Source: Algoriphagus sp. PAP.12 (GTDB taxonomy: Bacteria > Bacteroidota > Bacteroidia > Cytophagales > Cyclobacteriaceae). Taken from it: 64,000 nt of DNA. The first letter of the stretch is position 1, and each line of letters begins with the position of its first letter. The translations under genes were made by a program, and so were the position numbers. The notes under the pieces are model-generated. The model was not told the DNA's origin, made no database searches, and saw nothing but the letters and a program-made list of their open reading frames with translations. Below, one piece after another: positions 12,001 to 19,541 of the stretch. Location of the stretch: NCBI RefSeq assembly GCF_026652115.1, contig NZ_JAPPSQ010000001.1, positions 124,001-188,000 of the forward strand. The letters are read 5' to 3'.

Positions 12001-12735
12001 GGTATTGCCCATGAGATTCAAAATCCACTAAATTTTGTCAAAAATTTCTCAGAAGTCAGCCACGAATTGGTGGATGAGATGAATGAAGAGATCCAGGCTG
12101 GCGATTTTGAGGAAGCTAAATTATTGGCAAAAGACATCCAAGATAATCTAGACAGGATCAGTACACATAGTATGAGAGCAGACGCTATTGTGAAGGCAAT
12201 GCTTCAACATAGTAAAGCAACAGTAGGTACCAAAGAGCCAGTTGATATCAATGCAATCTGTGATGAGTCGATTCGACTGAGTTACCACGGAGTCAGGGCC
12301 AAGGAAAAAGATTTCAGCGTAGAATATAAGACTGACCTTGAATCTAACCTCCCAAAGGTGGAAGTAATTAGGCAAGAATTGGTGAGAGCACTCATCAATA
12401 TGTGTAATAATGCATTCTTTGCTGTCAACGAACGAGTGCATCAGATTGGGAATACTGATTTCAAACCCCTAGTTTCAATCTCCACTAAAAAGACCTTAGG
12501 CGGTATAGAAATTGAACTTGCGGATAATGGAATAGGAATCAAAAAAGAAGTAATTGAAAAGATTTTTCAGCCTTTCTTTACTACAAAACCAACTGGACAG
12601 GGAACTGGTCTTGGACTCTCTTTAAGTTATGATATCATCAAGTCCTATTCAGGTGATATTCGGGTGAAAAGCTCTACTGAAGAAAATCCTGGAACAATTT
12701 TCACTATCTTTTTACCGATAAACTCAAGTTCTTAA
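9073..12735 (+). CDS. Lipoprotein beta-propeller sensor histidine kinase with 13 regular repeats
   Basis: A 1220-residue sensor kinase. The lipobox LTSC (Cys 18) follows a hydrophobic signal, so the mature N-terminus is probably lipidated outside the inner membrane. Thirteen regular propeller repeats of about 42 residues can be counted, from DSRGHIWFG through DSNGILWAG (about 115-720). This is close to the 14 blades of a double seven-bladed propeller. The Y_Y_Y domain lies at about 813-895 and the transmembrane helix at about 897-915, followed by a coiled coil. The phosphoacceptor is H980 in GIAHEIQNP. The N box is near 1102 and G2 (GTGLGLSLS) near 1176. Repeats here are far more uniform than in the two kinases upstream, suggesting more recent repeat expansion. 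A separate kinase gene follows 33 bp downstream. Confidence 0.94.
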   Translation: MRSLVTFLFVFLFGLTSCNQEKKTSTQNPIGNWSAPEKTVIADLPSEKQPPIISLGEPDIIRIGRRSNGNILPPIKKNLLTLQEDDGSTALNPLGQPYLLGDGGISQFKKITSDEGLPMDGIYCAMVDSRGHIWFGTNGGGISRFDGINFTNYTSTQGMASMSIRSIFEDSKGNIWIGTADQVVSKFDGKTFTNYYGDQISNQVVYSIYEDSKGILWFGTDGEGLVRFDGEEFKKITTQDGLPSNSVGSIYEDREGYLWIGTNGGGLAKYDGNLFETFDTSDGLVSNRIRSIFQDSNGNLWFGTLGGGVNKYDGSVFEPFGIDDGLAGLIVRSINQDKEGNIWFATENGVSKWTGTEFKSYTTEQGLVGNNVIDLTIDNSGKIWFSTDGSGVSRLDGTSFTNFTADQGLAGNIVLSILEDSEGALWFGTVDGGLSKFDGKSFLAFTPEQGLAGETAYCIMEDSSGKIWVGTDGDGLSVFDGNSFSNYTTEQGLPDNGVYSLIEDQNGSIWMGTTVGLLKLDGDKITHFTVQNGLGSDFALSIIEDSDGIIWIGRLSSGGFSGGLTRFDGKEFQHFSIDQGLIDSEVLRVKEDSRGNLWIGTPSGLSFLSKENRQNISSWKPGEGKSLFQSYNSQDGLADDFILQIEDLGENHMAVGSNKGISTFYFYPDSSKVFQELETYNSETGYPVKDLTDGQDGMFLDSNGILWAGTGSVKTGLARFDISKISKNVTLPVPMVKQIRINEEVIPWYTLAPESIADVFTAATDQLITLNRRLDETEELDLKEKFEGISFKEIQPFFPIPLGLTLPYKHNHLNIEYGTNELARPFLIEYQYILEGYDTDWSPILKRTSATFGNIHEGEYTFKVRARYTGPATQEASEWTDPIEFSFTVLPPWYRSWWAYLIYAVLILSLLYPINLYIKNRLLKAEREKAKERELEHAKQIEKAYTDLESAHENLKSTQSQLIQAEKMASLGELTAGIAHEIQNPLNFVKNFSEVSHELVDEMNEEIQAGDFEEAKLLAKDIQDNLDRISTHSMRADAIVKAMLQHSKATVGTKEPVDINAICDESIRLSYHGVRAKEKDFSVEYKTDLESNLPKVEVIRQELVRALINMCNNAFFAVNERVHQIGNTDFKPLVSISTKKTLGGIEIELADNGIGIKKEVIEKIFQPFFTTKPTGQGTGLGLSLSYDIIKSYSGDIRVKSSTEENPGTIFTIFLPINSSS

Positions 12736-12768
12736 TTTTTGAAACTGAAAAAATGACAATAGAGTAAT

Positions 12769-14130
12769 ATGGTAATAGCTATAATTTCTTTAATCCTACT
12801 CTACTATTTGAAACGCCCAATGGGTTTGATTACAATCTCTCCTGAGTGGAACAGAATTTTCAATGGGGGAATGGTAGCGGCAGGTGTTCTATTGGCTATC
12901 ATTAGTCTTCATATAACTTTCATTAGTGATTTAGCCCGAATTGTCTCTTTTGTCCTAATTGGTCTCATTGTCTATGTAACGCTAAAAACCGAAGATCTCC
13001 AACATAGAAAAGGGATGATCTATGCATGGCTTCCTATCATTGGTATTGAGGTGATTCAAGCCTTGGTTGAAATCATAAGTGAAAGTTTTTATAAAAACTA
13101 TGAGACTTATTTTGAGGCTGCTGGTTTCTTTGCCTTCATCTGGGCAATAGCCATGTGGATCAATAACTCCAAGCAAAGAAAGGCTTTAGAGTTGGAAAAG
13201 CTAAAATCTATGCAGCGAGAGAAAGAGTTTCAGATTACGGAAGCTCTTAAAACTCAATTGGAAAGACAAGTAGCACAGAGAACCAAAGAGCTGACCAATC
13301 AAAAAAACGAGTTACAACATGCCTTGCAAGACCTTCAAGCAGCACAAAATCAATTGATTCATGCTGAAAAGATGGCCTCTCTTGGAGAATTGACTGCCGG
13401 AATCGCACACGAAATCCAAAATCCACTCAATTTTGTCAACAACTTTTCTGATGTAAGTACTGAACTTCTGACAGAGTTGAAAGAGGAACTTGAAGCAGGA
13501 AACAAAGAAGATGCAATGGAAATTTTGGAAGATGTGATCCAAAATTTGGGCAAAATCAACCATCATGGAAAGCGTGCAGATTCAATTGTCAAAGGGATGC
13601 TTATTCACTCTAGAAGTAGTACAGGACAAAAAGAACTGACAGACATTAATGCCCTCGCAGATGAATATCTTCGATTGTCTTATCATGGACTAAGAGCCAA
13701 GGACAAAAGTTTTACGGCAGATTTCAAATTAGAAGAAGATCCTAGTTTGGAAAAAATGAATGTAGTACCCGGCGATTTGGGAAGAGTACTTTTAAACTTG
13801 ATCAATAATGGATTTTATGCTGCTGGCGAAAAGAAGAAAGAACTTGCCAAGCAAGGAAATGCTGAGTTTCTGCCAAAAGTTACTGTATCTACAAATAAGA
13901 CCAATTCAGGGGTAGAAATCCGGGTTAAAGACAATGGAAACGGGATTCCAGAGGACATCAAGGCTAAGATATTTCAACCATTTTTCACTACTAAACCAAC
14001 CGGGAAAGGAACTGGTTTAGGCTTATCCATGAGCTATGACATTGTCACCAAAGGGCATAATGGAGAAATAGATGTAATAAGTGAGCCGGGAGTATTCACT
14101 GAGTTTGTAATTAAAATTCCTAATCAATGA
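12769..14130 (+). CDS. Multi-pass membrane sensor histidine kinase
   Basis: A 453-residue kinase without a large external domain. The first 130 residues form about five hydrophobic helices, so sensing probably happens within or close to the membrane. A long coiled coil (about 140-200) leads to the phosphoacceptor H214 in GIAHEIQNP. The N box is near 338, G1 reads DNGNGIP, and G2 (GTGLGLSMS) is near 412. The ATG is fixed by an in-frame TAG three codons upstream. The stop overlaps the start of the receiver gene that follows (ATGA), which strongly indicates translational coupling and a cognate pair. The kinase core matches those of the propeller kinases upstream. Confidence 0.93.
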   Translation: MVIAIISLILLYYLKRPMGLITISPEWNRIFNGGMVAAGVLLAIISLHITFISDLARIVSFVLIGLIVYVTLKTEDLQHRKGMIYAWLPIIGIEVIQALVEIISESFYKNYETYFEAAGFFAFIWAIAMWINNSKQRKALELEKLKSMQREKEFQITEALKTQLERQVAQRTKELTNQKNELQHALQDLQAAQNQLIHAEKMASLGELTAGIAHEIQNPLNFVNNFSDVSTELLTELKEELEAGNKEDAMEILEDVIQNLGKINHHGKRADSIVKGMLIHSRSSTGQKELTDINALADEYLRLSYHGLRAKDKSFTADFKLEEDPSLEKMNVVPGDLGRVLLNLINNGFYAAGEKKKELAKQGNAEFLPKVTVSTNKTNSGVEIRVKDNGNGIPEDIKAKIFQPFFTTKPTGKGTGLGLSMSYDIVTKGHNGEIDVISEPGVFTEFVIKIPNQ

Positions 14131-14513
14131 AGAGCAAAATTTTAATAGTCGATGATGAGCAAGATGTTGAATTGCTATTTCGCCAAAAATTCAGAAAGGA
14201 AATCAAATCTGGTATGCTCGAACTCTGTTTTGCATTTTCTGGTGATCAGGCTTTGAAGATTTTGGGAAGTGAAGATCCTCCTCAAGTAGTCTATGTATTT
14301 TCGGACATCAATATGCCTGGGATGAGTGGCCTTGAATTATTGGAGAAAATCAAAGGTCGCTTCCCTCAAATCAATGTGAGCATGATTTCAGCATATGGAG
14401 ATAGTCAGAATTATGAAAAGGCGATGAATTCAGGCGCCAAAGAATTTTTTACGAAACCCATTGATTTTGAATCCTTAAAGAAAGAAATCGGCGGGATGAT
14501 TCAGGATAATTAA
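14127..14513 (+). CDS. Single-domain response regulator (REC only)
   Basis: A 128-residue receiver domain with no output domain. The acidic pair is in ILIVDDEQD, the phosphoacceptor is D60 in FSDINMPG, and the switch Lys is in FFTKPIDF. It overlaps the upstream kinase by four bases and lies 10 bp before the receiver-cyclase gene. It may act as a phosphate shuttle or sink between the kinase(s) and the cyclase, or signal through protein binding; this role is inferred. Confidence 0.92.
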   Translation: MKSKILIVDDEQDVELLFRQKFRKEIKSGMLELCFAFSGDQALKILGSEDPPQVVYVFSDINMPGMSGLELLEKIKGRFPQINVSMISAYGDSQNYEKAMNSGAKEFFTKPIDFESLKKEIGGMIQDN

Positions 14514-14523
14514 ATAAAAAAGG

Positions 14524-15573
14524 ATGGTCAAAATATTGGTTGTAGATGATGAAGCTGATTTAGAAATTCTGATCAAACAGAAATTTCGAAAGCGAATTCG
14601 CGAGGGTGAATTTGAATTTTATTTTGCCCTAAATGGAAGACAAGCCTTAGAAGTACTGGAAGAACACTCAGACTTAGACTTGATTTTAAGCGATATCAAT
14701 ATGCCTGAAATGGATGGGTTGACTTTGCTTTCGAAGGTTAAGGAGAAAAATTCCCTGCTAAAAACCGTTATCATTTCTGCCTACGGAGACATGGAAAATA
14801 TCCGGACAGCGATGAATCTAGGGGCCTTTGACTTCATTACCAAACCTGTTGACTTTAGAGATTTAGAAATCACTCTTGATAAGACTATTCAATACAGAAA
14901 TCAGATCAAATCCACCCTCAAAGCCCTTCGGGAAAACAATATCCTGAAAATGTATGTGGACGAAACGGTTCTCAATTTCATGGGAAATAAGGAATTGGAG
15001 TCTAGCTTGATGGAAAATGAGACGATCGTCGCTTCCGTTGCCTTTATTGATTTGGTGGCTTTCACCAAGATCTCTGAAAATGAAGAGCCGAATGTAGTCG
15101 TAGGCCTTCTCAATGAATATTTTGACCTGATGGTCAAAGAGATAATTGAGCAAAAAGGGAGTGTGGATAAGTTTATTGGAGATGCTGTTATGGCAGTATT
15201 CCAAGGTGACAATCATTTTGAAAGAGCGATTAGAACTGCACTTTCAATTCGTGACAAAATGGAAGAAATACCAGTTTTTTCAGCAGAGACTAATTTTAGA
15301 CCTGAAGTCTCCATTGGTATAAATGCAGGGGAAATGGTTTCTGGAAATATCGGTTCCCGATCTCTGAAAAGACTAGACTATACAGTGATTGGCGATACAG
15401 TCAATGTTTCGGCAAGATTACAATCCGCTGCAAAGCCAGCCCAAATATTGGTCCTTGAAAGTTGCGCCCAAGAGGTGAAGGATCTTTTTGAGTTCCAAAA
15501 TATGGGTGAAATCAAATTGAAAAATAAAGCCTTACCAGCTAAAGTTTTTGAAGTAGTAAAAGCTATTTCCTAA
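14524..15573 (+). CDS. Response regulator with class III adenylate cyclase output domain
   Basis: A 349-residue protein. Residues 1-125 are a receiver with phosphoacceptor D57 (LSDINMPEMDG) and Lys in ITKPVDF. Residues about 165-345 are a class III nucleotide cyclase. Metal-binding aspartates are D176 (FIDLVAFT) and D220 (KFIGDAV). K216 and D285 (RLDYTVIGD) sit where adenine-recognising Lys and Asp occur in adenylate cyclases; guanylate cyclases have Glu and Cys there. N294 and R298 are the expected transition-state residues. The enzyme should make cAMP when its receiver is phosphorylated, most simply by the kinase two genes upstream. No cAMP-binding regulator is in this window. The receiver resembles the stand-alone receiver next door, so the two probably share a kinase. 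Confidence 0.92.
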   Translation: MVKILVVDDEADLEILIKQKFRKRIREGEFEFYFALNGRQALEVLEEHSDLDLILSDINMPEMDGLTLLSKVKEKNSLLKTVIISAYGDMENIRTAMNLGAFDFITKPVDFRDLEITLDKTIQYRNQIKSTLKALRENNILKMYVDETVLNFMGNKELESSLMENETIVASVAFIDLVAFTKISENEEPNVVVGLLNEYFDLMVKEIIEQKGSVDKFIGDAVMAVFQGDNHFERAIRTALSIRDKMEEIPVFSAETNFRPEVSIGINAGEMVSGNIGSRSLKRLDYTVIGDTVNVSARLQSAAKPAQILVLESCAQEVKDLFEFQNMGEIKLKNKALPAKVFEVVKAIS

Positions 15574-15707
15574 GTAGCTATAAGAAGAATTTCAATTTCG
15601 AACACTTTCGGATTCGTTCGATTGCGAACTATTTACATTCCTGATTTCCAATTACTTTCCCATTTGGGAAAAATGAAATAGATTCATTCCGGAAAAACCC
15701 AAATCAT

Positions 15708-18700
15708 ATGAGAAAAATTACCCAACCTGCTCTTTTGGTTGCTTTGGGAACCACTCTTTCGGTGGCTGCCATCATTCCAAAAGCAAATCAAAATCCGACT
15801 CCAATGAATCGGAAAATGGTAGTCTCAGATAGCACCAAAAAAGACTCTCTGGACTATCCAAAATTCAAAGACCTTCCACTAAAACCTGAACGAGAAGTAA
15901 AATTCACTACGGAAGAAGGAACCTGGATGAGTGTAGATGTCAGCCCCGATGGAAAAACGATTGCCTTTGACTTGATGGGAGATATCTACACCATGCCAAT
16001 TGAAGGAGGAAAAGCCACTCCTATTACCACCGGCATGGCCTATGAAACCCATCCCAGATTTTCACCAGATGGAGAAAAGATCCTTTTCACATCAGACCGT
16101 GCCGGAAGTGACAACCTCTGGTATATTGACATGGTCAAAAAAGACACTGTTCAGGTCACCAAAGATAAGAATGGCGATGTCCCAGGTGCTGACTGGACTC
16201 CAGATGGTGACTACATAGTGGCCAGTAAAGGAAGAAGGATTCACAAACTATTTATGTATCATAAAGATGGAGGAGGAGGAATTCAACTAAATGAAGACCC
16301 TTCCTCCATGAAGACAATTGATCCCGTCGTGAGCCCTGATGGCAAAAAGATCTACTTCTCTTATAGAACCGGGGCTTGGAATTATAATGCACTACTACCC
16401 CAATATCAAGTAGGAACTTATGACTTCGAAGAAGGAAATATCACTAGTATAACAAGTAGATATGGCTCTGCCTTCACTCCTACACTTTCGAACGATGGAA
16501 AATGGCTTGTCTATGGTTCAAGATGGCATGAAAAAACTGGTTTGGTCCTTCGAAACCTAGAAACAGGAGATGAAAACTGGCTTGCCTATCCTGTCCAAAG
16601 GGATGAACAAGAATCCATCGCTCCTCAAGGTGTTCTACCAGCCATGTCTTTTACTCCCGATAGTAAATTTGTAATTGCTTCCTATGGAGGAAAAATCTGG
16701 AAACTACCTGTAGATGGATCAAGTGCTACAGAGATCCCTTTTGAAGCAGATGTGAAACTGGCAATGGGTCCAAGATTATATTTCAACTATGCCATCAAAG
16801 ACACCACGGCAAAGCTAGCTACTCAAATTAGAGATGGAGTGCCTTCGCCAGATGGAAAGAAACTAGCATTCACTGCTTTGAACAGACTCTATGTGATGGA
16901 TTTTCCTGATGGCGAGCCAAAAAGAGTCACTAATTTTGAAATTACTGAGGCAATGCCTTCTTGGTCTCCCGATGGTTCTCAATTGGTATTCACTACTTGG
17001 GATGAAGCTGATGGAGGTAGTCTTTACAAAGCTAGCTTTGGAAGAAACGGAGCTGTAACGAAGCTCACCACAGAAAATGCATTGTACATGGGACCAGTTT
17101 GGGGCCCGAATAACAAAATAGTTGTCTTTAAAGGAGATAGAAGATTGATGATGGAATCCGAAGGTCCTGGTTTTTCAGGAGCTGAAGCAATTCTTGCTTG
17201 GATGCCAGCATCTGGTGGCGAATTCAGAAAAATCATGGACGCCAAAGGAGTCGGAAATGCTCACTTCACTAAAGACACTTCCAGAATCTACCTGAACGGA
17301 TCAGGAGGGACCCTTCTAAGTGTCAAGTGGGATGGGACTGACAAAAAGGAATATGCTAAAATTTCTGGAATTACTCCATTTGGAACCGCTGCAGATCCGC
17401 ATGATGATCATGAGCACAATGAAGAATTTAGCAGCGTGGAATATGTGATGGGGCTTCCGAGATCTACTGCAGATGCTGTGAATTATTGTATGCTTCCCGA
17501 AGGCACTTCTGCAAGAGAACCTCAAATGAGACCTTCCAGTGCAAGTACCATTTTAATGGCTCCTGAAGGAAACTTAGCCTTGGCTCAAGTGAATAATAAC
17601 ATCTATGTAGTCACTATCCCTACTGCCGGAAAAACACCTAGCATCAATGTTGGAAATCCTGAATCATCCAATTTCCCCTCTCGTCAATTGACAGAGATCG
17701 GTGGAGAGTGGCCTGCTTGGGAAGCTGATGGCAAAAAAATCCATTGGTCACTTGGAAATGGACATTGGGTGTACGATGTAGACCGTGCAGTCTTTATTGA
17801 AGACTCTGTAAAAGCTGCTAAAAAGGCAAAAATGCTTGCTGATGCGGATAGCGTCGCCACTCTAAAAGCAAAGGGTGAAGACGCCGTAAAACTTGCCGAC
17901 TCGTTGGCAAAAGCTGAAAAGAAAAGAATTGATTCGCTATTCAAAGCTGATAAAGAATTAGCGAAAGCGGACAGCATCGGAAAAGCCAAAAAGAAAGAAC
18001 AAGAAACTTACAAGCCTTTCGAGCATCAAGTGAAAGTTTACTTTGCAAAGGACATTCCTCAAAGTACTGTTCTCTTGAAAAATGCCAGAATCATCACAAT
18101 GAATGGTTCAGAAGTCATTGAAAACGGTGACGTTTTGATAGAAAACAACCGAATCAAAGCAGTTGGAAAAACAGGAACTCTCAATGCTGGAAATGCCGAA
18201 GTGATAGACGTCAGCGGTAAGACGATTACACCAGGATTTGTTGATACGCATGCGCACATGTGGCCGACTTGGGGTCTTCACAAAAACACTGTCTGGATTT
18301 ATGCTGCAAACTTAGCCTATGGGGTTACTACAACTCGTGACCCACAAACAGCGACTACTGATGTTCTCACATACGCAGATATGGTAGAAGCTGGAATGGT
18401 TCCTGGCCCACGCGTTTACTCTACAGGCCCAGGTGTTGGATACTGGATGTACAATCTGAAGTCTTTGGATCATACCAAAAATGTATTGAAACAATACAGT
18501 AAGTATTACAATACCCAATACATTAAAATGTATCTAGTAGGAAATCGTCAACATAGACAATGGGTGATCATGGCTGCCAAAGAGCAGGAATTGATGCCTA
18601 CAACTGAAGGTGGCTTGGACTACAAATTGAACATGACTCAGTTGTTTGACGGATATCCTGGCCATGAGCATGCTATTCCGATTCATCCTCTTTACTCTGA

Positions 18701-19325
18701 TGTGATTAAAACAATTGCAGAAAGTAAAATGGCTGTCACACCTACCCTACTTGTGTCATATGGTGGACCATGGGCAGAAAACTTCTATTACACCACCGAA
18801 AGCCCACTTCACGATCCAAAATTGAATCGATTCACTCCTTATGATGAATTGAATGCTAAAGCGAGAAGACGAGCTGGTGGACTAGGAGGCTGGTTTGCAC
18901 CAGAGGATCATGTTTTCCCTAAGCATGCCGAAGGAATCAATGCCTTGGTCAAAGAAGGAGGACTTGCAGGAGTAGGTTCTCATGGTCAATTACAAGGTCT
19001 AGGATATCATTGGGAGCTTTGGTCTGTGGCTAGTGGAGGAATGAGCACCATGGACGCCCTTCGCACAGCCACCATCCTAGGAGCTGAAGCATTAGGTTTG
19101 GATAAAGAGCTTGGGAGTATTGAAGCTGGTAAACTCGCAGATTTGGTAATTATGGACTCCAATCCATTGGATAATATCCGCAATACAAATACTGTAAATA
19201 AAGTTGTCAAAAATGGTAGAATCTATGACGGCAACACTTTGGATGAAATCTATCCTAACCCTAAAAAATTGGATATAAGTTCTTGGACAAAACCTGCTCC
19301 GGAAGTAACTACCAGCCTTAAATAA
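15708..19325 (+). CDS. Exported TolB-like beta-propeller / amidohydrolase fusion protein
   Basis: A 1205-residue protein with an N-terminal signal peptide (about 1-25). The first two thirds contain repeated PD40/TolB-like propeller motifs of the type F-S-P-D-G-x-x-I-x-F (for example FSPDGEKILF and WSPDGSQLVF). A highly charged Ala/Lys/Asp-rich linker with ADS repeats spans about 700-770. The C-terminal third (about 785-1190) is an amidohydrolase, with metal motif H848-A-H850 in VDTHAHMW and later His residues in GHEHAIPIHP and GSHGQLQG. The C-terminal LADLVIMDSNPL is typical of the imidazolonepropionase-like group. The propeller may gate or position a peptide-like substrate, as in tricorn-type enzymes; the substrate is unknown. 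A strong terminator follows, so it is probably monocistronic. Confidence 0.9.
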   Translation: MRKITQPALLVALGTTLSVAAIIPKANQNPTPMNRKMVVSDSTKKDSLDYPKFKDLPLKPEREVKFTTEEGTWMSVDVSPDGKTIAFDLMGDIYTMPIEGGKATPITTGMAYETHPRFSPDGEKILFTSDRAGSDNLWYIDMVKKDTVQVTKDKNGDVPGADWTPDGDYIVASKGRRIHKLFMYHKDGGGGIQLNEDPSSMKTIDPVVSPDGKKIYFSYRTGAWNYNALLPQYQVGTYDFEEGNITSITSRYGSAFTPTLSNDGKWLVYGSRWHEKTGLVLRNLETGDENWLAYPVQRDEQESIAPQGVLPAMSFTPDSKFVIASYGGKIWKLPVDGSSATEIPFEADVKLAMGPRLYFNYAIKDTTAKLATQIRDGVPSPDGKKLAFTALNRLYVMDFPDGEPKRVTNFEITEAMPSWSPDGSQLVFTTWDEADGGSLYKASFGRNGAVTKLTTENALYMGPVWGPNNKIVVFKGDRRLMMESEGPGFSGAEAILAWMPASGGEFRKIMDAKGVGNAHFTKDTSRIYLNGSGGTLLSVKWDGTDKKEYAKISGITPFGTAADPHDDHEHNEEFSSVEYVMGLPRSTADAVNYCMLPEGTSAREPQMRPSSASTILMAPEGNLALAQVNNNIYVVTIPTAGKTPSINVGNPESSNFPSRQLTEIGGEWPAWEADGKKIHWSLGNGHWVYDVDRAVFIEDSVKAAKKAKMLADADSVATLKAKGEDAVKLADSLAKAEKKRIDSLFKADKELAKADSIGKAKKKEQETYKPFEHQVKVYFAKDIPQSTVLLKNARIITMNGSEVIENGDVLIENNRIKAVGKTGTLNAGNAEVIDVSGKTITPGFVDTHAHMWPTWGLHKNTVWIYAANLAYGVTTTRDPQTATTDVLTYADMVEAGMVPGPRVYSTGPGVGYWMYNLKSLDHTKNVLKQYSKYYNTQYIKMYLVGNRQHRQWVIMAAKEQELMPTTEGGLDYKLNMTQLFDGYPGHEHAIPIHPLYSDVIKTIAESKMAVTPTLLVSYGGPWAENFYYTTESPLHDPKLNRFTPYDELNAKARRRAGGLGGWFAPEDHVFPKHAEGINALVKEGGLAGVGSHGQLQGLGYHWELWSVASGGMSTMDALRTATILGAEALGLDKELGSIEAGKLADLVIMDSNPLDNIRNTNTVNKVVKNGRIYDGNTLDEIYPNPKKLDISSWTKPAPEVTTSLK

Positions 19326-19345
19326 AAAAGGTATTAAACTCTAAT

Positions 19346-19380
19346 AAACAGTCGGTTATACAGCCGACTGTTTCTTTTTT
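19346..19380 (+). terminator. Rho-independent terminator after amidohydrolase gene
   Basis: A perfect 10-bp stem (arms 19346-19355 and 19364-19373, AAACAGTCGG and its complement) with an 8-base loop is followed by CTTTTTT. It begins 20 bp after the stop codon. Confidence 0.9.
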
Positions 19381-19520
19381 ACATGAAAAATTCATCTTTT
19401 AACAGCGCCATAGTAAATAAATACAGTTAGTTCTTGGCAGACTACTAATTATTTATTTTCTTATTCTAGAATTCAAGCCTTTAGATGAAAAAAGCTCAAC
19501 CCCTAAACAGCGGAATTCAT

Positions 19521-19538
19521 TTTTTACCATAGTAAAAA
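19521..19538 (+). promoter_or_regulatory. Inverted repeat just upstream of the YitT-family start
   Basis: TTTTTAC-CATA-GTAAAAA is a perfect 7-bp inverted repeat ending 3 bp before the ATG at 19542. The core CCATAGTAAA also occurs at 19408-19417 in the same intergenic stretch, each copy downstream of an AACAGCG. It could be an operator or a hairpin that masks translation initiation; both are inferences. Confidence 0.3.
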
Positions 19539-19541
19539 TTA

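Noticed and set aside
484..12735. Hybrid two-component (HTCS) assignment for the propeller kinases
   Set aside because: They end after the ATPase domain; no receiver or AraC domain is fused, so they are ordinary kinases with HTCS-like sensors.
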